A stretch of DNA of 33,394 nucleotides. Origin: Pirellulales bacterium. Its GTDB lineage: Bacteria; Planctomycetota; Planctomycetia; Pirellulales; Thermoguttaceae. The notes beneath the pieces are model-generated. The model had not been told where the DNA came from. It saw nothing but the letters and a program-made list of their open reading frames with translations, and ran no database searches. Numbering within the stretch: the first letter of the stretch is position 1; each line of letters begins with the position of its first letter. Location of the stretch: assembly GCA_013360685.1 (NCBI GenBank), contig JABWBD010000027.1:1-33394 (forward strand), read 5' to 3'. Positions 13,871 through 20,971 of this stretch are shown here, one piece after another. The translations under genes and the position numbers were made by a program.

Positions 13871-14003
13871 CGTTTAACCGCAGTGCCCAGCGGGCCGCGC
13901 GCTCCAACGACGCGCAGCGTACCCTCAGTCAGGATCGCGACCATCGTAACTACTTCCGATACGTTCGACCTACGCGCGGCCCGTTGGGCACTGCGGTTAA
14001 ACG
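13871..14003 (+). mobile_element. MITE-like element, copy 1 (31-bp terminal inverted repeats)
   Basis: The 133-bp unit begins CGTTTAACCGCAGTGCCCAG and ends with its inverse, CTGCGGTTAAACG. The terminal arms are 31 bp with one mismatch. The core contains GTCAGGATCGCGACCATCGT. A second copy at 29661-29790 has the same arms and core, and both are preceded by ATAATCCT and followed by a CAGGGG stretch. No protein is encoded, so it is non-autonomous or an RNA/DNA regulatory element. It lies in the leader of the HPt gene. Confidence 0.75.
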
Positions 14004-14121
14004 ACGTTTACAGGGGCAGCGTGCAGAACTACTTCATCGGCCGACGGCGCTTGACTTGACGGCCCCTTGAGCTAGATTCTTGAGGCTTAATCGACATGTC
14101 GATCATGCGAGAACTAGTTCA

Positions 14122-14502
14122 ATGGACGGGGACCCGGGCAATCCGGCAGTAGGTGTTTTCGACAGCCATGAACTAGTGGCTCGTTGTTTGGGCAACCTTG
14201 AGCTGGCCGAGCGCGTGTTGGCAAAGTTCCGGTCCCGCTTCGTCGAGGATCTGGCGGAATTGGAACAGGCCGCGCTCGCCGAAGACGCTTCCCATGTGGC
14301 GATCGTGGCGCATCGGCTCAAAGGCTCGTCGGCCAGCACGGCGGCCCACGCACTTTGCGAACGAGCCGCCGAGATCGAGACCCTCGCCCGGCGGAATGCC
14401 ATTGCGGAAATCCCCTCGCGTCTGCACGGATTGAGGAGCGAGTGGGCCCGTTTTGTGGAGAAGGCCGCACCGCCAGGCTTGTTTGCCCGTCACGGGCAGT
14501 AG
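14122..14502 (+). CDS. HPt (histidine phosphotransfer) domain protein
   Basis: A 126-residue protein made almost entirely of an HPt four-helix domain. The phosphorylated histidine is His64 in VAHRLKGSSAS, and the preceding helices read LAERVLAKFRSRFVEDLAEL and ALAEDASHVAIVA. HPt proteins shuttle phosphoryl groups from a hybrid kinase to a response regulator. The ATG at 14122 is chosen because the domain begins shortly after; a codon at 14080 adds only a leader. The next gene, a receiver/HD-GYP regulator, starts 43 bases downstream and is the natural acceptor. No histidine kinase is in the window, so the donor must be encoded elsewhere. A MITE-like element sits about 120 bases upstream. Confidence 0.85.
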   Translation: MDGDPGNPAVGVFDSHELVARCLGNLELAERVLAKFRSRFVEDLAELEQAALAEDASHVAIVAHRLKGSSASTAAHALCERAAEIETLARRNAIAEIPSRLHGLRSEWARFVEKAAPPGLFARHGQ

Positions 14503-14544
14503 GCGTGTGCAGGGCGGACCTACTCATGCGGAAGAGGACGTATC

Positions 14545-15621
14545 GTGCGTGTGCTTGTGGCTGAGGACGATAGCGTCACCGCGGAACTGCTGGCCAATGC
14601 CCTTGGCGAGTTCGGCTACGAGGTGACCGTCGCCGAGGACGGCTGCGAGGCCTTCCAGCGAATCCGTTCCGGGCATTACCGACTGGTCGTTTCGGACTGG
14701 GAAATGCCGGGGATGAGCGGGCTGGAACTCTGCCGGAAGATCCGCCGGCGTCAGTCAAGCGGTTACGTCTACGTCATCCTGATCACTTCGCACGGCGGGG
14801 TCGCCAACGTCGTGGAGGGGCTGGATGCCGGCGCCGACGACTTTCTCACCAAGCCGTTCAATCCCCAGGAACTCCGCGTGAGGCTTCGCGTGGGCCAACG
14901 GCTCCTCTCCCTGGAGAGCCGCGACCTCACGATTTTCGCCATGGCTAAACTCGCCGAGTCGCGCGACACGGAAACCGGCGCCCATCTGGAGCGGATCCGC
15001 GAGTATAGCCGGCTGCTGGCTGAAGAACTCTCCCAGCGGCGAGAATATCGCGACTGGGTCGACGGCGACTACGCGCAGCTTCTCTATCTCACCAGCCCAT
15101 TGCACGATATCGGCAAGGTGGGCATTCCCGATCGTGTGCTGCTGAAGCCGGGCCGGCTCACGCCTGAAGAATTCGAGATCATGAAGCAGCACACCGTATT
15201 TGGGGGAAACACCCTCGAAGCTGCCGCGCGTGCTCATCCCGAGGCGCGCTTCCTGACCATGGCCATGGACATTGCCTTGACGCACCACGAGCGGTTCGAC
15301 GGGACGGGCTACCCCCGCGGGCTTTGCGGACGAGAGATCCCGCTATGCGGCCGCATCGTCGCCCTGGCCGATGTCTACGATGCCCTCACCAGCCGGCGAG
15401 TTTACAAGCCCGCCTACAGCCACGAGAAGACCCGTTCGATCATTCTTGAAGGCCGGGGTTCGCATTTCGATCCGGACATGGTCGACGCTTTCCTGGCCTG
15501 CGAGGACCAGTTCGTCAAAATCCAGCGCCAGTTCGCGGATGAAGGGCCGGGCGGCGCCGTCCCGACGCCCCTGCTGGACATTCCGGCAGGAGCAACCGAA
15601 GGTTGCTCGATCGGTTCCTAG
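14545..15621 (+). CDS. Response regulator with HD-GYP c-di-GMP phosphodiesterase domain
   Basis: A 358-residue two-domain regulator. The receiver is at 1-120: acidic pocket EDD (7-9), phospho-acceptor Asp51 in SDWEMPGMSGLEL, Thr81 and Lys103 in LTKPF. The HD-GYP domain is at about 128-330: HDIGKVGIPD (187-196), MKQHTVFG, the paired histidines His247-His248, DGTGYP (252-257) and LADVYDALTSRR. All metal and signature residues appear intact, so it should degrade c-di-GMP under phosphorylation control. The last codons (PAGATEGCSIGS) are written over a GAGCAACC/GGTTGCTC hairpin at 15590-15608, suggesting the original end was altered by a palindromic element. It probably receives phosphate from the HPt protein encoded upstream. 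Confidence 0.9.
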   Translation: MRVLVAEDDSVTAELLANALGEFGYEVTVAEDGCEAFQRIRSGHYRLVVSDWEMPGMSGLELCRKIRRRQSSGYVYVILITSHGGVANVVEGLDAGADDFLTKPFNPQELRVRLRVGQRLLSLESRDLTIFAMAKLAESRDTETGAHLERIREYSRLLAEELSQRREYRDWVDGDYAQLLYLTSPLHDIGKVGIPDRVLLKPGRLTPEEFEIMKQHTVFGGNTLEAAARAHPEARFLTMAMDIALTHHERFDGTGYPRGLCGREIPLCGRIVALADVYDALTSRRVYKPAYSHEKTRSIILEGRGSHFDPDMVDAFLACEDQFVKIQRQFADEGPGGAVPTPLLDIPAGATEGCSIGS

Positions 15622-15717
15622 TGCTCGGTCAATCTTCGATGGACACGCAGCAGAAGTGGTGACACTTCCGGCACGAACTCTCACGAGTTCGGCTACACCC
15701 CTCAAGGGAAGATTGAC
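15590..15717. repeat. Palindromes between the HD-GYP gene and glnE
   Basis: GAGCAACC (15590-15597) pairs with GGTTGCTC (15601-15608) within the last HD-GYP codons. Downstream, GTCAATCTTC (15628-15637) and GAAGATTGAC (15708-15717) bracket a 90-bp unit containing the hairpin CGAACTC-TCAC-GAGTTCG (15674-15691). The genes on either side converge, so these structures could terminate transcription in both directions. The 90-bp unit also looks like a small repetitive element. Confidence 0.6.
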
Positions 15718-15772
15718 GGAACACCAGGGCAGCACGCCGAATCGCGAGACTTGCGGCGTGGATCAGCAAAGT

Positions 15773-18700
15773 CTAGCGGGCTTCCGCGTCGAAGATCCGG
15801 TCGAAGCGCCGGCGCGTTTCGCGCGTGTAGCGATCGAAATCGACCAGCAGCTCGCCGCTGCTGGGACAACGCAGCAGGTGGGCGAGCTTCGTCAACTCCG
15901 TGGGATCTTCCGGAAGCTTGTCGCGGGCCGTGATGTTCATCAGCCGCAAACGGGCCTCCAGCGTCCGCAGGAAACGGTAGCTCTCGCGAAGGAAGTGATA
16001 ATCGCCGCTATCGAGGCAGCGGGCCCGGTGCAGGGCCCCCAGTGCAGCCAGGGTGTTGGGCGTTCGCACCTCGAGATTGCAACGCCCGTGCTTCAGTTGC
16101 AGCATCTGGGCGAGAAACTCGATGTCCACGATCCCGCCGGGACCGAGCTTGAGATTCCCTTCGGCAGCGGTCTCCTCCATGCGGTGGCGCATGCGGCGAA
16201 TCTGCTCGACGTCTTCCCGGCGCCAGGGATGATCGAAGGCGGCCCGACCGACCGCCGCCATCGTGCGCAGCGCCGTCTCGGGAGAACCGTAGACGACCCG
16301 CGCCCGGCAGAGCGCCTGACGCTCCCAGAGTTGCCCGTCGCCTTCGGCGAAGTAGCGGGAGAACTCTTCCAGCGAAGTGGCCAGCGCGCCGCTCTTGCCG
16401 GTCGGGCGCAGCCGCGCGTCGACTTCGTACAAGCGGCCGAAGGCGCTCAGCCGGCTCGTCGCCTTGATGATCCGCTGCCCCACTTCGCTGTAGAAATGCT
16501 GGTTCGTGGTCGTCTCGCTGCGGCGGGCGAACGGTTCGTGCGCCGTGTGCCCGTCGGCTTCGTAGAGAAAGACCAGATCCAGGTCGCTATGGTAGTTCAT
16601 TTCCTGGCCGCCGAATTTCCCCATCGCTACGACGGCCATTTCCGCATCGCGGCCGTCGGGCGTCCTCGGCCGCCCGAACTTCTGCACGAGCTTCGCTTCC
16701 TCGCGGAGCACAATTTGCCGCAAGCAGGTCTCGGCAATGTCGGACAGCGCGGCCGTCGTCGCCGTGATGTCCTCCTTGCCCAGCAGGTCGCGGACCCCGA
16801 CGCAAAGCTGCTGGTCGTTCTTGAAGCTGTGGAGGATCGGGTCGAGATCCTCGGCCGACCGGCAGAGTTCGGCCAGCATCCGCTCGAGGGTTTCCCGCGT
16901 GGGCAGCCTGTCGAGCACGAGGCTGTCCATCAGGCTGTCGAGCATGCCCGGGTTGCTGGTGAGAATACCGGCCAGGTAGGAGCTGTAGGCGCACAGCCGA
17001 ACGTAAAGCTGCAACGACGGCGGGTTGAAGCTGAACAGCTCCCAGAGCACGCCCTTGCCGCCCAGCGAGTCGCTCACCTTGTCGAGGTTCACCAGCGCGG
17101 AATCGGGGTCGGGCGTGGCTGCGATCGCCTCGAGCAGCCTGGGAGCGATCGCCGCCAGGAAATGCCGGCAGCGCCGCGTGGATAGGAAACGGATCTTCTC
17201 TTCCGCCAAGGCCATCAGGTTGCGATAGGCCGACTTCACGTCGCGGAACGGATAGCGGCCCAGCACCTCGACGATGCGGGGTTCGCCCGGGTCGGGATCG
17301 AGGACGAGGTCCACTTCGGCTTCCGCTTCCGAACGGTCGTCGTCGCCGAAGGCGTCGTGCAGCAGGTGGTCGAGGATCCGGCGGTTCACCTCGGTCGCGT
17401 TGCGATAATCGTCCTCGAAGGCAGCCAGGGCCGGGCGCTGGGGTGAATCCGTGTAGCCCATGCGCAGGGCCAGCTTCCGCATCTCGTCGGCGTCGTCGGG
17501 CAGGAGGTGGGTTTGCAGGTCGAACATGATCTGCAGGCGATGCTCGACTTTGCGCAGAAAGCTGTAGTGTTCCTCCAGGAGGGAACGTTCCAGGTTACTC
17601 AAACAGCCGACGTTCTCCAGTTGGGCGATGGCCTCCAGGGTGTTGCCGGTCCGCAATTCCGCCAGGTCGGCGCCGTTGAGGAGCTGGAGGAACTGGATGA
17701 CGAACTCGATATCGCGGATGCCGCCGTGGCCGGTCTTCACGTCGCGACCGGCGGCGCCCCGGTCGTGCGTCCGTTTCTCGATGCGACGCTTGAGGGCCTT
17801 GATGCCGGAGATATCCGCCCGGCTCAGGTAGCGGCGGTAGATCCACGGCTGGAGCTGACCGAGAAACTCCCGGCCCAACTGGAGATCGCCCGCAACCGGG
17901 CGGGCCTTGATATAGGCCTGCCGCTCCCAGGTGCGGCCGCGGAGATCGTAGTATTGCAGGGCGCCCTGGAGACTGATGACGACCGGGCCCCGTTCCCCCT
18001 CGGGCCGCAGGCGCAGATCGACCCGGTACGGGCTGCCCAGCTCCGTGGTCTCCGTCAAGAGCCGGACGAGTTCGCGAGCCAACCGGTCGAAGAATTCGCG
18101 ATTGGAGAGCGGCCGGCGCGTGTCGGTTTGGCCGTCGGCGTCGTAGAGGAGAACCAGGTCGATGTCGCTGGAGTAGTTCAACTCTTCGCCGCCGAGCTTG
18201 CCCATGCCGAGGACGACAAACCGCGCGCGCCGGCCGTCGGGACCGATGGGCGTCCCCCGCTGCTTCCGGAGGTTCTGCCACGCGGCAGTCAAAGCGGCTT
18301 CGAGAACGGCGTCGGCCAGGTGGGAGATCTGGGCCGAGACCATCTGCAGGCTCTGACCGCGGATGATGTCGCCGTAGGAGATCCGCAGCGTCTCGCGGCG
18401 TTTGAAACGCCGCAGGGCGCGGAGGACCAGGCGGTCGTGGTCCAGGGCGGCCACCTCGCTCGTCAGCTCCTCGACCAGCGCCTGCCGCGAGTAAGGACGG
18501 CCCTGCGTCATCCGCAAGAGATCGAAGCTCTCGGAGTCGGTTACCAGGAGATCGCTGAGGTGCTGGCTGGCCGACAAGATCTGGACCAGGGTGGGCAGCG
18601 CCTGGGGATCGCGCTCGAACAGCGCGCCCAGCGCCAGAGGATTGCGGGCCACGGCCACGAACCGCTCCAGATTGTTCAACGCCATGTCCGGGTCCGCGCA

Positions 18701-18883
18701 ACTGTGCAGGCACTGGCAAAGCTGCTCACAGATGACCCCGACCAGATCGAAGGTCATCCCGCCCGTGGCGATGCTCACCAGGTTCGCGTGGGCCCGGCGC
18801 GCATCGACCAGCCCCAGCGATTGCAGCCAAGGGGCTGCCGCGGCCGGATCGTCGAGATATTGGCGGAGCTGGGCGAGGTCCAT
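15773..18883 (-). CDS. glnE: Bifunctional glutamine synthetase adenylyltransferase/deadenylylase
   Basis: A 1036-residue GlnE, somewhat longer than the roughly 950 residues of the E. coli enzyme. It adenylylates glutamine synthetase when nitrogen is plentiful and deadenylylates it when nitrogen is short, under PII control. The N-terminal nucleotidyltransferase domain has GMGKLGGEELNYSSDIDLVL with Asp240 and Asp242. The C-terminal one has AMGKFGGQEMNYHSDLDLVF with Asp767 and Asp769. Both keep the G-x11-D-x-D signature, so both activities should be present. Accessory helical GlnE domains follow each, including GHGGIRDIEFVIQFLQLL and its parallel GPGGIVDIEFLAQMLQLKHG. The ATG at 18883 abuts a heptanucleotide tandem array, so no Shine-Dalgarno site is visible. 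glnA is not in the window. Confidence 0.95.
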   Translation of the reverse strand: MDLAQLRQYLDDPAAAAPWLQSLGLVDARRAHANLVSIATGGMTFDLVGVICEQLCQCLHSCADPDMALNNLERFVAVARNPLALGALFERDPQALPTLVQILSASQHLSDLLVTDSESFDLLRMTQGRPYSRQALVEELTSEVAALDHDRLVLRALRRFKRRETLRISYGDIIRGQSLQMVSAQISHLADAVLEAALTAAWQNLRKQRGTPIGPDGRRARFVVLGMGKLGGEELNYSSDIDLVLLYDADGQTDTRRPLSNREFFDRLARELVRLLTETTELGSPYRVDLRLRPEGERGPVVISLQGALQYYDLRGRTWERQAYIKARPVAGDLQLGREFLGQLQPWIYRRYLSRADISGIKALKRRIEKRTHDRGAAGRDVKTGHGGIRDIEFVIQFLQLLNGADLAELRTGNTLEAIAQLENVGCLSNLERSLLEEHYSFLRKVEHRLQIMFDLQTHLLPDDADEMRKLALRMGYTDSPQRPALAAFEDDYRNATEVNRRILDHLLHDAFGDDDRSEAEAEVDLVLDPDPGEPRIVEVLGRYPFRDVKSAYRNLMALAEEKIRFLSTRRCRHFLAAIAPRLLEAIAATPDPDSALVNLDKVSDSLGGKGVLWELFSFNPPSLQLYVRLCAYSSYLAGILTSNPGMLDSLMDSLVLDRLPTRETLERMLAELCRSAEDLDPILHSFKNDQQLCVGVRDLLGKEDITATTAALSDIAETCLRQIVLREEAKLVQKFGRPRTPDGRDAEMAVVAMGKFGGQEMNYHSDLDLVFLYEADGHTAHEPFARRSETTTNQHFYSEVGQRIIKATSRLSAFGRLYEVDARLRPTGKSGALATSLEEFSRYFAEGDGQLWERQALCRARVVYGSPETALRTMAAVGRAAFDHPWRREDVEQIRRMRHRMEETAAEGNLKLGPGGIVDIEFLAQMLQLKHGRCNLEVRTPNTLAALGALHRARCLDSGDYHFLRESYRFLRTLEARLRLMNITARDKLPEDPTELTKLAHLLRCPSSGELLVDFDRYTRETRRRFDRIFDAEAR

Positions 18884-18884
18884 A

Positions 18885-18940
18885 GTGGTTAGTGGTTAGT
18901 GGCTTGTGGTTAGTGGCTTGTGGTTAGTGGCTTGTGGGCA
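18885..18940. repeat. Heptanucleotide tandem array abutting the glnE start codon
   Basis: Eight consecutive 7-mers are read on the plus strand: GTGGTTA, GTGGTTA, GTGGCTT, GTGGTTA, GTGGCTT, GTGGTTA, GTGGCTT and GTGGGCA. After the first unit, GTGGTTA and GTGGCTT alternate. The array ends one base from the glnE ATG and so forms the whole proximal 5' leader of glnE. Its unit number could change the leader length. Confidence 0.85.
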
Positions 18941-19069
18941 CGGATTCGTGGTAGCTGACTTCTGACGCGCAGAATCTGTCGAAATCCCCTTAGCGTCTTG
19001 CTTCGGACCGCTCGGACCAAAATTGGCTTTGCCTGCAGCATCGTTTCCGCCTTCCCCACGAACCGCTAT

Positions 19070-19083
19070 CCACTAACCACTAA
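19070..19083. repeat. Inverted heptad pair overlapping the miaB stop
   Basis: CCACTAA occurs twice in tandem, the reverse complement of the GTGGTTA phase of the array at 18885-18940. The second unit contains the miaB stop codon. The miaB-glnE spacer is therefore bracketed by oppositely oriented heptads. Confidence 0.7.
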
Positions 19084-20465
19084 CGAATCACTGGCTCTCC
19101 GAACAGGGTGAAGGCGTTGGTCTGGGTGATGCGGACGGGGAGAATCGTGCCGATCAGGCGGTGGTGGCCCTGGAAAACGACGATCCGGTCGCAGACGGTC
19201 CGCCCGGTGAGCTGAAGCATGTCGCCGGCGGGCTGCTTCCGCGATGCCTTGCTCGGCCCCTCGACGAGGATTTCCACGGTCCGGCCCAGCAGCGGCCGGT
19301 TTTCCTCGTCGCTGATGGCGTTCTGGATGGCCAACAGCTCGTTGTTCCGCCGCCGCTTCACCTCGTCGGGAACGTCGTCCTCATACAGCTCGGCGCTCTT
19401 CGTGCCCGCCCGGGGACTGTACTTGAAAATAAAGCTGTTCCGGAAACGCGATTGCCGCACCAGGTCGACCGTCTGCTGGAAATCGTCTTCCGTCTCGCCG
19501 CAGAAGCCGACGATGAAGTCGCTGGTCACCGCCGCGCCGGGCACCGTCTCGCGGGTCGCGGCCAGCATCTCGCGGTACTGCTCGACCGTGTAGCCCCGCT
19601 TCATCCGCTTGAGCACCGCATTGGAGCCGCTCTGCGCGGGGACGTGCAGGTAGGGCGAGACCCGCTTCAGATCGCGAACCGCCTCAAGCAGATCCGTGGT
19701 CATGTGGCGGGGATAGTTCGTGACGAACTTGAACCGCCGGATGCCCTCGATGCCGTCTAGCCGGTAGAGCAGGTCCGAAAGCCGGAAGGTCCGGCCGTCC
19801 GCGGTGCTCTGGTAGCTGTTGACCGTCTGGCCGATCAGCGTCACTTCCAGGCATCCCTGGTCGGCCAGGTGGCGGACCTCGGACTCGATCTCTTCCACCG
19901 GCCGGCTTTGCTCGGGACCGCGGACGCTGGGCACGATGCAGTAGGTGCAGAACTTGTCGCAGCCGAGCATGATCCGGACCATCGCCTGGTGGCGGAAGGG
20001 CCGGGCGGGGGCGTCGCGCGCCGGATCGTAGCGCTCAAAACTCTCCTCGATCTCCCTGCGGTTGCCGGCCTTGCGATCCAGACTCACCTCGATCTGCGGT
20101 CCTCGCCCGTCCGCGATCCGCTCCAGGAGCGAGGGGAGCTGGGCCAACTGGCCGGGGCCAACCACCAGGTCCACGTGCGGCGCCCGCTTGAAAATCTGCT
20201 CCCGGTCTTTCTGGGCCATGCAGCCGAGCACGCCGATCACTTTGTGCGGGTAGTGCTCCTTGACGTTCTTCAGACGCCCCAGGGCACTGTAGATCTTGTC
20301 TTCCGCGTGCTGTCGAACGCTGCAGGTATTGAACAAGATCGCATCGGCCTTGCGGGGGCTGTCGACGGCCTCGTAACCGGCCCGGCGCAGACTGGCCGCA
20401 ACCAGCTCACTGTCGAGCACGTTCATCTGGCAGCCGACGGTTTCAATGTAAAAACATTTGGCCAT
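19080..20465 (-). CDS. miaB: tRNA-2-methylthio-N6-dimethylallyladenosine synthase
   Basis: A 461-residue radical SAM methylthiotransferase that adds a methylthio group to i6A37 of tRNAs reading codons starting with U. The N-terminal UPF0004 domain has Cys12 (ETVGCQMN), Cys48 (FNTCSVR) and Cys82 (VLGCMAQ), ligands of the auxiliary cluster. The radical SAM motif is GCDKFCTYCIVPSVRG with Cys169, Cys173 and Cys176. The TRAM RNA-binding domain is at about 390-455 (GRTVEILVEG, then LTGRTVCDRIVVF). The start MAKCFYIETVGCQMN is the family-typical one. The stop codon lies inside a heptad repeat. A small membrane protein gene begins 200 bases upstream on the same strand and glnE lies downstream. Confidence 0.95.
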   Translation of the reverse strand: MAKCFYIETVGCQMNVLDSELVAASLRRAGYEAVDSPRKADAILFNTCSVRQHAEDKIYSALGRLKNVKEHYPHKVIGVLGCMAQKDREQIFKRAPHVDLVVGPGQLAQLPSLLERIADGRGPQIEVSLDRKAGNRREIEESFERYDPARDAPARPFRHQAMVRIMLGCDKFCTYCIVPSVRGPEQSRPVEEIESEVRHLADQGCLEVTLIGQTVNSYQSTADGRTFRLSDLLYRLDGIEGIRRFKFVTNYPRHMTTDLLEAVRDLKRVSPYLHVPAQSGSNAVLKRMKRGYTVEQYREMLAATRETVPGAAVTSDFIVGFCGETEDDFQQTVDLVRQSRFRNSFIFKYSPRAGTKSAELYEDDVPDEVKRRRNNELLAIQNAISDEENRPLLGRTVEILVEGPSKASRKQPAGDMLQLTGRTVCDRIVVFQGHHRLIGTILPVRITQTNAFTLFGEPVIR

Positions 20466-20480
20466 AAGGGTTTATGAAAA

Positions 20481-20666
20481 TCAGGCGGCCTTCTTGGGGC
20501 CGCCGTGCTGGCGTGATTTCTTCTCGGCCTTTCGCCCCTTCTCCGCCTCCATTTGCTCCCGAAAATCGCCGAGGAGCTGGTCCCGGCGGCGAACCATCAA
20601 TCGAACCAGACTTGTGATGGCGACATAAGCGGCGATGACCAGAATCGCAATGTTCCAACGATCCAT
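20481..20666 (-). CDS. Small single-pass membrane protein
   Basis: A 61-residue protein with one N-terminal transmembrane helix (residues 4-22, WNIAILVIAAYVAITSLVRL). A highly charged cytoplasmic tail follows, MVRRRDQLLGDFREQMEAEK then GRKAEKKSRQHGGPKK. The start at 20666 places the helix right at the N-terminus; an earlier in-frame ATG at 20693 adds nine residues. It lies 15 bases upstream of miaB on the same strand, so the two are probably co-transcribed. No family function is recognised. The frame reads as a coherent membrane helix, while the overlapping alternative frame is Pro/Gly/Arg-rich and unlikely. Confidence 0.65.
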   Translation of the reverse strand: MDRWNIAILVIAAYVAITSLVRLMVRRRDQLLGDFREQMEAEKGRKAEKKSRQHGGPKKAA

Positions 20667-20849
20667 CGTTTCCGTCCCCGCTCGTCCTGGCAAGGTGTGT
20701 GAGTGGCCGGCAGCCCGGCTGCTTCCGTATCAATTTCTCCATTTTATCGCGGTTTGTTGGTCCCCACGAGGGCAGTTCGGGGTTGTATTAGCTCGTCCGT
20801 TGCTGTCCGATTCCGGGCTGACTACACTGGCAAACAGCGTCACCGGCCG

Positions 20850-20911
20850 TAGGACGGCTTTACCAGGCCGTCGAGATCGCGGGAAGAAGACGGCCTGGGA
20901 AGGCCGTCCTA
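20850..20911. repeat. Imperfect 23-bp inverted repeat in a divergent promoter region
   Basis: The left arm (20850-20872, begins TAGGACGGCTTTACCAGG) and right arm (20889-20911, ends AAGGCCGTCCTA) pair over 23 bases with two mismatches around a 16-base loop. The arms are themselves rich in GGCC, as in other planctomycete palindromes. It sits between the divergent small-membrane-protein/miaB genes and the large secreted gene. The rest of 20667-20971 shows no gene. Confidence 0.65.
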
Positions 20912-20971
20912 CAGGGGTGGAATTCCTTTATGCCCCACCCTTGCCCTCCCTTGGTGGAAGGTGCCTGGAAG

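Noticed and set aside
14111-14120. GAACTAGTTC palindrome before the HPt start
   Set aside because: Only 10 bp and no companion copy; may be chance.
15371-17185. Plus-strand open frame of about 600 codons opposite glnE
   Set aside because: It begins inside the HD-GYP gene and runs antisense to glnE, which has both catalytic signatures on the minus strand. Composition is shadow-like.
17507-18892. Plus-strand open frame of 461 codons opposite the N-terminal half of glnE
   Set aside because: Antisense to conserved GlnE sequence, with no recognisable domain or ribosome site.
18885-18940. Possible CRISPR-like array
   Set aside because: Units are only 7 bases with no spacers; this is a simple tandem repeat.
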